Positions 1 to 6,026 of a stretch of 6,798 nucleotides of DNA are shown in pieces; position 1 is the first letter of the stretch; each line of letters starts with the position of its first letter. A program made the translations under genes and the position numbers. The notes beneath the pieces are model-generated. The model ran no database searches, was not told where the DNA came from, and was given only the letters and a program-made list of their open reading frames with translations. Origin of the DNA: Bacteroidales bacterium (GTDB taxonomy: Bacteria > Bacteroidota > Bacteroidia > Bacteroidales > UBA12077); assembly GCA_030635365.1 (NCBI GenBank), contig DAOVYZ010000194.1, positions 1 to 6,798 of the forward strand, in the 5' to 3' direction.

Positions 1-121
1 ATAAAAGAGATTGGGACTAATTCGGAACATAAATCTTTGGTTTATAGCTATCGATAGGTCACCCATTCTCTTTTCGGTTTGTCTTTTAAAACAAAACTAA
101 CCATTTAAAATATTTTGCTAA

Positions 122-180
122 TCTAAAGGATAGCTATCGGAACTCTAAGAAGGCACTAAGCAAAGTAAAAAAATCACAAT
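122..180. repeat. Possible dispersed intergenic repeat remnant
   Basis: The stretch reads as a GATAGCTATC palindrome, then GGCACTAAG, CAAAG and an A-rich run. It resembles, from memory, the 'cactaaggcacaaag' type of dispersed intergenic sequence found between genes in many Bacteroidota genomes. Only one copy of the GGCACTAAG part lies in this window, so repetition cannot be shown here. The call rests on resemblance alone and could be wrong. Confidence 0.25.
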
Positions 181-191
181 TATCTATAATT
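167..191 (-). terminator. Weak terminator candidate after the dipeptidase gene
   Basis: On the minus strand, 27 bases past the dipeptidase stop codon, an AATTAT/ATAATT inverted repeat (178-191) is followed after a GTGA spacer by seven T residues (167-173). Position and order suit an intrinsic terminator. However, the stem has no G-C pair and its central loop is nearly absent, so it would be unstable. Confidence 0.3.
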
Positions 192-217
192 TTTAACTTT
201 TTGGACAATCCCTTAAT

Positions 218-1933
218 TTATTCCTTAACCTTTAGTTTATCTCCAGTCGTTTCTAAAATTTGTCGATAATATTCCTCAGAATAACCGGGTTGTTCAATTC
301 CGGGTATTGAAAATTCTCTGTCGAATAACCTTCTTACATAGTTTGTATCTTCCTTGTGTTTTTTAATGTTTCCATCCGAAAATAAAACCAAAAGTTTATT
401 GCTTAAGTTGTTCCATGTATAGAATGTTTGAGCCGATTTATCAAGAGAAAATTGATTAATTAATCGAGTAGCTGCTTCTTTGTTTGTTTTGTAAAGCGTA
501 TTAGCTTTTTTATCAATACCGGCAACTTCTTTTATATAAGTTAATTCCAGTTCGTCTTGTTTTTCTTTTATTACAGGCATTACCCTGTTCATTATAGCAT
601 ATGCAAAATTCGAAACCCTGTTAAATAGCCAGAAAGCAGAAGTCTCACTGTAATTCAAGATATCTCCGTTTCCCATCTTAAAATATTCCGGTGCTTCTTG
701 TAATCCTGCATATAGGGGAGTGTATACTGTTAAATAGGTATCATCAACACCAAACCAACATATACCACCAATCGGGTCCGGGAGCGAAGAGCGTGATTGG
801 GTTACAATTGAATAAGCTGTTTGTTGTGTAGAGGCGGCTCTTTCGTTAAAACATTTCTGCCCATCAACTTCCCAATACAATGGGCGCCACCTGACTGTAC
901 TTTCGAAAGGGCCTGCACCTGCATCTTTGGTCATGTCCATTGGGGTATTGCCATAGTAATCACGCATCATACTCATTACATCACGAACTCCTAATTTTCT
1001 GTCTGGTTTTATGTATAATGGCATTTTATTTTCAAGATTTTCACCTAAAGCGTAATCAAGGTATTTGTCCATTCCTTTAGAAACTTTATTAAATCCTGAA
1101 AATACCCTGGCTTCACAAAACCTTGCTGAACCAAAACTAATTGGATTATATGCATCGGCAAAATTAAATTCCTCGTGTGTAGCTTCTTCATCAATAAATC
1201 CCATTTCTTTTGCAAAAGAGATCACTTCTTTATCATATATGCAATCAAGTTCAGGAGAGTAAAGGTAATTGTTATCAATTAGGTACCTTGTTGAGATGGA
1301 GTTACTTTTATTTTCTTTGGGAAAAGAAGTTATTCTTGCATGGTTAGCATGGCCTGAGATATACCCATCGGGTATTTTTCGTGCAATCCATACTGCCCCT
1401 TTTTTACCATGATCTTTACCTATTAACTCTAAAATCCAAGCTTCTCTTTTATCTGCTATGGTAAACGATTCACCTGTACTGGCATAGCCATAATTAGAAA
1501 GCAGAAGATGAAAAGTACGAATAGCTTCACGGGCATTTTTAGCTCTTTGCAGAGTTAACCATATTAAACTGCCAACATCTATTATTGCTGTACTATCTAC
1601 ACATTCACTTCTACCACCCCATGTTGACTCAGTAATAACTAACTGGTGTTCGTTCATATTGCCAATTACCCTGTAAGTATGTTCTACTTGTGGTATAGTA
1701 CCAAGCTTTTTCCCTGTTATCCAGTCAATAATATTTACCCGCGTTCCGGCTGGATAGTTTGCTGCACCCCAAAAATATAAAGCCCCGTAGATATCATGGG
1801 AATCACATGCATATGATGTAATTGTAGAACCATCTATTGAGGCTCCTTTTGTAATAATAAAATTTGTGCAGGAGTTTCCTTCTTTTACAGCAATTAAAAG
1901 GATTAATGAAAGAATAAGTAATGTATTTTTCAT
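218..1933 (-). CDS. Secreted C69-family dipeptidase (571 aa)
   Basis: Probable exported peptidase of family C69 (formerly U34, related to Lactobacillus PepD), an N-terminal-nucleophile hydrolase that cleaves dipeptides. From this start (1933) the protein has a signal peptide: Lys2, a hydrophobic core at about residues 5-16, then KEGNS before Cys22. In this family the nucleophile is the cysteine of the CTNF-type motif, seen here as CTNFIITKGAS followed by DGST. Cleavage before Cys22 would both export the enzyme and expose the nucleophile. Other family segments are HTYRVIGNMNEHQL (about 85-98), ESTWGGR (102-108) and GESFTIAD (154-161). An in-frame ATG eight codons upstream (1957) gives 579 residues, but it puts a second hydrophobic stretch before the lysine, so I prefer 1933. 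The gene stands alone behind the dnaJ terminator. Substrates cannot be read from the sequence. Signal peptidase II cleavage is less likely, because EGNSC is a poor lipobox. Confidence 0.87.
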   Translation of the reverse strand: MKNTLLILSLILLIAVKEGNSCTNFIITKGASIDGSTITSYACDSHDIYGALYFWGAANYPAGTRVNIIDWITGKKLGTIPQVEHTYRVIGNMNEHQLVITESTWGGRSECVDSTAIIDVGSLIWLTLQRAKNAREAIRTFHLLLSNYGYASTGESFTIADKREAWILELIGKDHGKKGAVWIARKIPDGYISGHANHARITSFPKENKSNSISTRYLIDNNYLYSPELDCIYDKEVISFAKEMGFIDEEATHEEFNFADAYNPISFGSARFCEARVFSGFNKVSKGMDKYLDYALGENLENKMPLYIKPDRKLGVRDVMSMMRDYYGNTPMDMTKDAGAGPFESTVRWRPLYWEVDGQKCFNERAASTQQTAYSIVTQSRSSLPDPIGGICWFGVDDTYLTVYTPLYAGLQEAPEYFKMGNGDILNYSETSAFWLFNRVSNFAYAIMNRVMPVIKEKQDELELTYIKEVAGIDKKANTLYKTNKEAATRLINQFSLDKSAQTFYTWNNLSNKLLVLFSDGNIKKHKEDTNYVRRLFDREFSIPGIEQPGYSEEYYRQILETTGDKLKVKE

Positions 1934-1998
1934 GATTAATATGATTAATAGACACATGAAAATTACAAAAATTATTGCAAATAGCTTGTATATATAAT

Positions 1999-2040
1999 AA
2001 AAAGTAAATCATCCAAAAATTTATAAAATTTGGATGATTT
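1999..2040 (-). terminator. Intrinsic terminator of the grpE-dnaJ operon
   Basis: A perfect 12-bp inverted repeat, AAATCATCCAAA (2006-2017) and TTTGGATGATTT (2029-2040), encloses an 11-base loop. On the minus strand it is followed by AC and a run of five T residues (1999-2003), then more T/A-rich sequence. It starts 31 bases past the dnaJ stop codon. The T tract lies only on the minus-strand exit side, so the terminator serves dnaJ and separates it from the dipeptidase gene. Confidence 0.8.
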
Positions 2041-2071
2041 AGTAAATAGGGAATATTATTGAATTATAAGT

Positions 2072-3241
2072 TTATTCAAAAAAGTTTTTCATGCGCTCAA
2101 AAAAGTTTTTATCTTCTGGACTTGGTTTGGGAACAAAATTTTCGGAATCTGCAAGTTGTTCAATTGTCTTTTTTTCTTCTTTTGATAAAGTCTTAGGTAC
2201 CCAAACATTAATATTTACTAAAAGATCTCCTTTGCCATATCCGTTAACTTCCGGTATTCCTTTTCCTCGCAATCGTAAAATTTTACCCGGTTGGGTTCCT
2301 GGTTCTATTTTTATTTTAACTTTCCCATCAACCGTAGGAATTTCAACCGGTGCGCCTAATGTTGCTTCTGCAAAATTCAGATATAATCCATAAATAAGGT
2401 CATTGCCATCACGTATAAGGTCAGGGTGTTTATCCTCATGAATAAGTACTATTAAATCACCATTTACACCACCTCTACGAGCAGCATTTCCTTTTCCACT
2501 TACCGATAGCTGCATACCTTCAGCTACTCCTGCAGGGATATCTAATGAAATTACTTCAGAGTCTTTAACAATACCTTCTCCATGGCATTTTGTACATTTG
2601 CTTGTAATTACTTTTCCTTCACCACCACAAGCATGGCATGTCGAGGTTGTTTGCATTTGACCTAAAAACGTACTTGCAACTTTTGTTACCTGCCCTGAAC
2701 CATGGCATGTAGAACAATTACTATATGATGATGAATCTTTTGTTCCATTACCACCACATGTATCACAAGCTATATATTTATTAACTTTTATTTTTTTGTT
2801 TACTCCATTTGCAATATCCTTGAGTGATAGAGAAACTTTCACTCTTAAGTTTGATCCTTTAGCTACTCTTCTTCCTCGTTGTCTTGAACCTCCAAATCCT
2901 CCAAAACCACTAAATCCTCCAAAAGAACCTCCAAATGCACTGCCAAATATATCGCCAAAATTTTCGAAAATATCTTCCATGGTCATACCACCACCAAATC
3001 CACCTCCTGCTGCACTACCAACTCCTGCATGCCCAAAACGGTCGTACCGGCTTCTTTTATCAGCATTACTCAATACTTCGTATGCTTCAGCAGCTTCTTT
3101 AAATTTTGTTTCAGCTTCTGTGTTACCCGGATTTTTATCCGGATGATATTGTATAGCTTGTTTTCTATAAGCTTTTTTTATTTCTTCTTGAGAAGCACTT
3201 TTCGAAATACCTAAAACCTCGTAATAATCTCTTTTTGACAT
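2072..3241 (-). CDS. dnaJ: Chaperone protein DnaJ (Hsp40), 389 aa
   Basis: Cytoplasmic co-chaperone that delivers unfolded proteins to DnaK and stimulates its ATPase. The sequence shows a complete type I DnaJ. The J domain covers residues 4-70, with the HPD motif at 33-35. The Gly/Phe-rich linker runs from about 74 to 118 and carries MEDIF and GDIFG. Four CxxCxGxG zinc-binding repeats begin at Cys159, Cys176, Cys202 and Cys216. The C-terminal substrate-binding and dimerisation region follows, including DIPAGVAEGMQL and EPGTQPGKILRLRGKGIP. Length is normal for the family and no key residue is missing. The gene starts 26 bases after grpE and ends before a strong terminator, so it is the last gene of a grpE-dnaJ operon. 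dnaK is not in the window. Confidence 0.98.
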   Translation of the reverse strand: MSKRDYYEVLGISKSASQEEIKKAYRKQAIQYHPDKNPGNTEAETKFKEAAEAYEVLSNADKRSRYDRFGHAGVGSAAGGGFGGGMTMEDIFENFGDIFGSAFGGSFGGFSGFGGFGGSRQRGRRVAKGSNLRVKVSLSLKDIANGVNKKIKVNKYIACDTCGGNGTKDSSSYSNCSTCHGSGQVTKVASTFLGQMQTTSTCHACGGEGKVITSKCTKCHGEGIVKDSEVISLDIPAGVAEGMQLSVSGKGNAARRGGVNGDLIVLIHEDKHPDLIRDGNDLIYGLYLNFAEATLGAPVEIPTVDGKVKIKIEPGTQPGKILRLRGKGIPEVNGYGKGDLLVNINVWVPKTLSKEEKKTIEQLADSENFVPKPSPEDKNFFERMKNFFE

Positions 3242-3267
3242 GGTAGTAATTTTTCCGGATTATAATT

Positions 3268-3837
3268 TTACTCGCCAATAACCACTTTCGAAAAGCGAAT
3301 AACTTTATCGTTTAAATAATAACCTTTTTCAATGATATCAACTACTTTCCCCTTCAGTTTTTTATTAGGCGCTGGTATTTTCGTAATTGCTTCATGTAAA
3401 TCAGTATCAAAATCTTTTTCTTTAGCTTCAATTTCTTTAACACCTCGCTGTTTTAAGAATTCTCTAAATTTATTATAAATTAATTGTACTCCTTCTTTAA
3501 CGGAGCTAATTTCTTTAGCCTGATCTATTGAACCTAATGCGCGTTCAAAATCATCCATTACCGGGAGTATATTAACTAGTATATCTTCGCCTGCGTTTTT
3601 GGTGAGTTCCATTCTTTCTTTCAAGGTTCTTTTACGGTAGTTGTCATATTCAGCTGCTAAACGAAGATATTTGTCATTAAGTTCTACAATTATCTCCTTA
3701 TCAGTTTTTTTATTCTTTTTTTCTTCTGCTACTTTTTCTTTTTTTTCGGCTTTTTTTGGTTTCCCTTGTGCCTTAGCTTTCTGAGTAGTCTTTGTATTTT
3801 TCTTCTGATCTGTTTTTTTATTCGTCTTCGTTGTCAT
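3268..3837 (-). CDS. grpE: Nucleotide exchange factor GrpE, 189 aa
   Basis: Releases ADP from DnaK so that the DnaK-DnaJ folding cycle can turn over; acts as a dimer in the cytoplasm. Recognised by the long-helix segment with AEYDNYRKRT (about 63-72), ILPVMDDFERALG (about 89-101), the family segment FDTDLHEAI (about 143-151), and the C-terminal beta domain ending DIIEKGYYLNDKVIRFSKVV. Residues 1-47 form an unusually basic low-complexity tail with 19 lysines against 6 acidic residues; it is probably disordered. The gene is first in the grpE-dnaJ pair. Its ATG follows ACGGAA directly, without a well-spaced Shine-Dalgarno sequence, which is common in Bacteroidota. Regulation is discussed under the upstream promoter entries. 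Confidence 0.96.
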   Translation of the reverse strand: MTTKTNKKTDQKKNTKTTQKAKAQGKPKKAEKKEKVAEEKKNKKTDKEIIVELNDKYLRLAAEYDNYRKRTLKERMELTKNAGEDILVNILPVMDDFERALGSIDQAKEISSVKEGVQLIYNKFREFLKQRGVKEIEAKEKDFDTDLHEAITKIPAPNKKLKGKVVDIIEKGYYLNDKVIRFSKVVIGE

Positions 3838-3889
3838 TTCCGTTAACTTTTGAAAATTGGTTATCTTCTATATTAAATCCGCATACTGA

Positions 3890-3908
3890 CATCAAAATTT
3901 CTGCCAAA
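3890..3908 (-). promoter_or_regulatory. Sigma-54-like -24/-12 promoter candidate for grpE-dnaJ
   Basis: The minus strand reads TTTGGCAGAAATTTTGATG. The GG of the -24 element (3904-3905) and the G of the -12 element (3893) have the standard ten intervening bases. The consensus is TGGCAC, five bases, TTGC; here the -12 element has GA instead of GC. The predicted start lies near 3880, giving a leader of about 43 bases. Placement upstream of heat-shock genes is plausible. The imperfect -12 element and the lack of any experiment keep this tentative. Confidence 0.4.
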
Positions 3909-3919
3909 GAAATCTTTTA

Positions 3920-3932
3920 CGTCAAATTGGCA
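3920..3932. promoter_or_regulatory. Imperfect dyad, possible operator or activator site
   Basis: The minus strand reads TGCCAATTTGACG, an imperfect 13-base dyad of the form TGnCAA-n-TTGnC. It lies at the predicted start site of the housekeeping-type promoter, and its centre is about 21 bases upstream of the -24 GG of the sigma-54-like element. It could be a repressor or activator site for the heat-shock operon. TTGGCA within 3903-3908 also pairs with the TGCCAA half, extending the symmetry. It is not the CIRCE element. Confidence 0.35.
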
Positions 3933-3934
3933 CG

Positions 3935-3965
3935 CAAAAATAATGTATTATGAAAATCTGGCAAA
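3935..3965 (-). promoter_or_regulatory. Bacteroidota housekeeping-type promoter for grpE-dnaJ
   Basis: On the minus strand, TTTG (3962-3965) is separated by exactly 19 bases from TATTTTTG (3935-3942). This is a full match to the -33/-7 consensus of the Bacteroidota primary sigma factor (TTTG, 19-21 bases, TAnnTTTG). The -33 element starts eight bases past the murA stop codon. The predicted start is near 3930, leaving a leader of roughly 90 bases before grpE. Confidence 0.65.
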
Positions 3966-3972
3966 GATTTAT

Positions 3973-5280
3973 TTAATTTATTCGCTTAATGTTAGCACCA
4001 ATAGCATTTAAACGCTTATCAATGTTTTGATAACCGCGGTCAATTTGGTCAATATTATGAATTGTACTTGTTCCATCTGCTGATAGTGCAGCTATTAATA
4101 GAGCTACTCCTGCGCGAATATCAGGAGAAATCATATTTGTTGCTCTTAATTGAATTTGTTTGTTTAAACCAATTACAGTTGCTCTATGTGGGTCACATAA
4201 AATAATTTGTGCACCCATATCGATTAGTTTATCAACAAAAAATAAGCGGCTCTCGAACATCTTTTGATGAATCAAAACGCTTCCTTTTGCTTGAGTTGCA
4301 ACTACTAACATTACACTTAATAAATCAGGTGTAAGCCCTGGCCATGGTGCATCAGCTATTGTCATTATCGATCCGTCTATAAAAGTTTCAATTTGATAAT
4401 GATTTTGTTCAGGTATAAAGATATCATCACCAATTTTTTCAAATTTAATTCCTAAACGATTAAAAGAATTTGGGATGATTCCAAGATTTTCAAAGGATAC
4501 ATTTTTAATAGTAATTTCTGAACTCGTCATAGCAGCAAGTCCTATAAAACTACCAATTTCAATCATATCCGGCAAGATAGTATGTTCACATCCTTTTAGT
4601 TCTTTAACTCCATCAATTGTAATTAGGTTAGATCCAATTCCGGATATTTTTGCCCCCATGCTAACTAACATTTTGCATAGCTGTTGAACATAAGGTTCGC
4701 ACGCAGCATTATAGATTTCGGTTTGCCCTTTCGCCAGAATAGCAGCCATTATAATGTTCGCAGTACCTGTAACTGAGGCTTCATCAAGGAGCATTTTAGC
4801 ACCTCGAAGATTCTTGCCTTTAACTTTGTAAGTATTTTCTTTATAACTAAATTCAAATTTTGCACCAAGCTTTTCAAAACCAACAAAATGAGTATCTACT
4901 CTTCTGCGGCCAATTTTATCGCCTCCGGGCTTTGGGATGTAGCCTTTGCCATATCTTGCCAATAGCGGGCCTATCATCATAATTGATCCACGAAGGCTGG
5001 TAGATTTTTCTCTATATTCTTCGGAGTGCAAATAATCAAAGTTTATTTCCTTTGCGGTAAACGAATAAGTTGATTCTTTTAATTTTTCAACTTTAACACC
5101 AATACTTTCAATAAGATCAATAAGCTTATTGACATCTCTAATATTGGGAATATTGTTTATAGTAACTTTTTCCGGAGTTAAGAGTACAGCACTGATAACT
5201 TGAAGTGCTTCATTTTTTGCACCCTGGGGGTAGATATCACCTTTTAGGCTTTTACCTCCGGTTATAACGAATGAACTCAT
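3973..5280 (-). CDS. murA: UDP-GlcNAc 1-carboxyvinyltransferase MurA, 435 aa
   Basis: Transfers the enolpyruvyl group of phosphoenolpyruvate to UDP-N-acetylglucosamine, the first committed step of peptidoglycan synthesis, in the cytoplasm. The EPSP-synthase-like fold is covered end to end. Substrate and catalytic residues seen include Lys22-Asn23 (PQGAKNEA), Asp319 in GLTPDLL (equivalent to E. coli Asp305), Asp387 and Arg389 in SPDIRAG, and DRGYQNIDKRL near the C-terminus. The active-site loop at about 118-129 reads PGGDKIGRRRVD, so Asp121 stands where E. coli has Cys115, the residue alkylated by fosfomycin. Cys-to-Asp enzymes stay active in other bacteria, so this is not a defect. The gene begins 27 bases after DUF4290 and is probably co-transcribed with it. 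No convincing terminator follows, so some read-through into grpE is possible. Confidence 0.97.
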   Translation of the reverse strand: MSSFVITGGKSLKGDIYPQGAKNEALQVISAVLLTPEKVTINNIPNIRDVNKLIDLIESIGVKVEKLKESTYSFTAKEINFDYLHSEEYREKSTSLRGSIMMIGPLLARYGKGYIPKPGGDKIGRRRVDTHFVGFEKLGAKFEFSYKENTYKVKGKNLRGAKMLLDEASVTGTANIIMAAILAKGQTEIYNAACEPYVQQLCKMLVSMGAKISGIGSNLITIDGVKELKGCEHTILPDMIEIGSFIGLAAMTSSEITIKNVSFENLGIIPNSFNRLGIKFEKIGDDIFIPEQNHYQIETFIDGSIMTIADAPWPGLTPDLLSVMLVVATQAKGSVLIHQKMFESRLFFVDKLIDMGAQIILCDPHRATVIGLNKQIQLRATNMISPDIRAGVALLIAALSADGTSTIHNIDQIDRGYQNIDKRLNAIGANIKRIN

Positions 5281-5307
5281 AAATATTCAGTTTATAGTTG
5301 AAATGGG

Positions 5308-5898
5308 TTATTTCTTTCTCTGAATTCTTCTTCGCTTATTTTTTGCTAAAATTTCTTTTGTTTCTGTCAAAATAGTCTCGTTTGTATTAAGATCAATTCT
5401 TCCTCCCGAAATAACTTTCAAGTCTTTAAATATTAACTCATCATTAACAGTTTCCTTATTCCAGGTTAGGTAGCTTTTTTTCATATGGTTAGCGATCAAT
5501 TGTATAAGGATATTCTTTAGTTCTCCATCTTCCATATCAACAGCTACCGCTACCATTTTTTCAAGAGTTTGCCCGTAGTGCTTGAATTTGGCCTGTTTGT
5601 CTTTATATGGAACTTTTTCGGGTTTTTCCATTAATGTTTCTATTTCAGGCAATTCATAAGGAGATTCAATATCAAGGTCAAATTCAGAAATTATTGCCAG
5701 GTGATCCCAAAGTTTATGTTTAAAATCTGCAATATCTCTAAGGTGAGGATTCATATTACCCATTATGGCAATTATAGCTTTTGCCATTGTATTTTTCTTT
5801 TCTTGATCAGGTTCAGCCTTAGCCAGTTTAACCATTTTCTGTATATTCCTTCCGTATTCAGGTAATACGAGCTTCTTTCTACTGGTATTATATTCCAT
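5308..5898 (-). CDS. DUF4290 family protein, 196 aa, function unknown
   Basis: Recognised as DUF4290 from the start MEYNTSRKKLVLPEYGRNIQ and the central GNMNPHLRDIADFKHKLWDH (residues 47-66), both typical of this family in Bacteroidota. No catalytic motif, signal peptide or membrane segment is visible, so the protein is probably cytoplasmic. It appears largely helical. The segment 52-66 groups His52, Arg54, Asp58, His61, Trp64, Asp65 and His66, which may mark a functional surface, but no chemistry can be assigned. The C-terminal tail NKRRRIQRKK is strongly basic. The gene is first in a two-gene unit with murA and has its own promoter close upstream. From memory this adjacency is common in the phylum and suggests, without proving, a link to cell-wall synthesis or its control. 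Confidence 0.9.
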   Translation of the reverse strand: MEYNTSRKKLVLPEYGRNIQKMVKLAKAEPDQEKKNTMAKAIIAIMGNMNPHLRDIADFKHKLWDHLAIISEFDLDIESPYELPEIETLMEKPEKVPYKDKQAKFKHYGQTLEKMVAVAVDMEDGELKNILIQLIANHMKKSYLTWNKETVNDELIFKDLKVISGGRIDLNTNETILTETKEILAKNKRRRIQRKK

Positions 5899-5918
5899 AA
5901 TTTATTTTAGATTTTGTG

Positions 5919-5950
5919 CAAAAATAGTTTATTTTGGTTTAGCAATCAAA
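5919..5950 (-). promoter_or_regulatory. Bacteroidota housekeeping-type promoter for DUF4290-murA
   Basis: On the minus strand, TTTG (5947-5950) lies 20 bases before TATTTTTG (5919-5926), a full match to the Bacteroidota -33/-7 consensus. Transcription would start near 5912-5914, leaving a leader of only about 15 bases before the DUF4290 ATG. It shares the 9-mer TATTTTTGC with the grpE promoter. It shows that DUF4290-murA can be transcribed independently of the helicase gene upstream. Confidence 0.7.
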
Positions 5951-5971
5951 GATTTAAAATATAATATAATG

Positions 5972-6013
5972 AGAACCTCTTTTAAATTTAAACTCAAAAG
6001 TGTATTTGGTTCT
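5972..6013 (-). terminator. Weak terminator candidate after the helicase gene
   Basis: On the minus strand AGAACC (6008-6013) pairs with GGTTCT (5972-5977). A second stem inside, CTTTT with AAAAG, stacks after an asymmetric bulge. T/A-rich sequence follows (about 5951-5970) but without a clean T run. It lies 13 bases past the stop codon, which suits a terminator, but the stem is short and interrupted. Confidence 0.35.
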
Positions 6014-6026
6014 TGATTGTTAATTA

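Larger units (their letters stand above)
1..217. other. Gene-free left end with short palindromes
   Basis: No credible reading frame is seen on either strand. The stretch lies downstream of the dipeptidase gene. It carries two copies of the 10-mer ATAGCTATCG, at 44-53 and 130-139. Each copy sits in a perfect palindrome: CTATCGATAG at 48-57 and GATAGCTATC at 129-138. The 7-mer TCGGAAC also occurs twice, at 22-28 and 137-143. The short repeats suggest a degenerate intergenic element rather than a gene. No tRNA or other structured RNA is recognised. Confidence 0.6.

Noticed and set aside
1958..2005. Possible promoter for the dipeptidase gene
   Set aside because: The minus strand has TAATTTTTG and CTATTTG close to the start, but neither has a TTTG 19-21 bases upstream, so no promoter could be supported.
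1803..2012. 69-residue minus-strand frame reaching from the dnaJ terminator into the dipeptidase gene
   Set aside because: It overlaps the signal-peptide coding region in another frame and begins inside the terminator hairpin; the translation is low-complexity.
2796..3146. 116-residue Pro-rich open frame on the plus strand
   Set aside because: It is the mirror of the Gly/Phe-rich and J-domain coding sequence of dnaJ; the proline content comes from complementing glycine codons.
3940..3980. Possible terminator just after murA
   Set aside because: The short AAATC/GATTT and ATAAT/ATTAT inverted repeats have almost no G-C pairs and overlap the grpE promoter, so they are weak as a terminator.
5974..6013. 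Separate start for the helicase fragment at the internal methionine at 6716
   Set aside because: The frame continues without a stop to the window edge with family-typical sequence (LQELLNGIKEF), so the methionine is internal.
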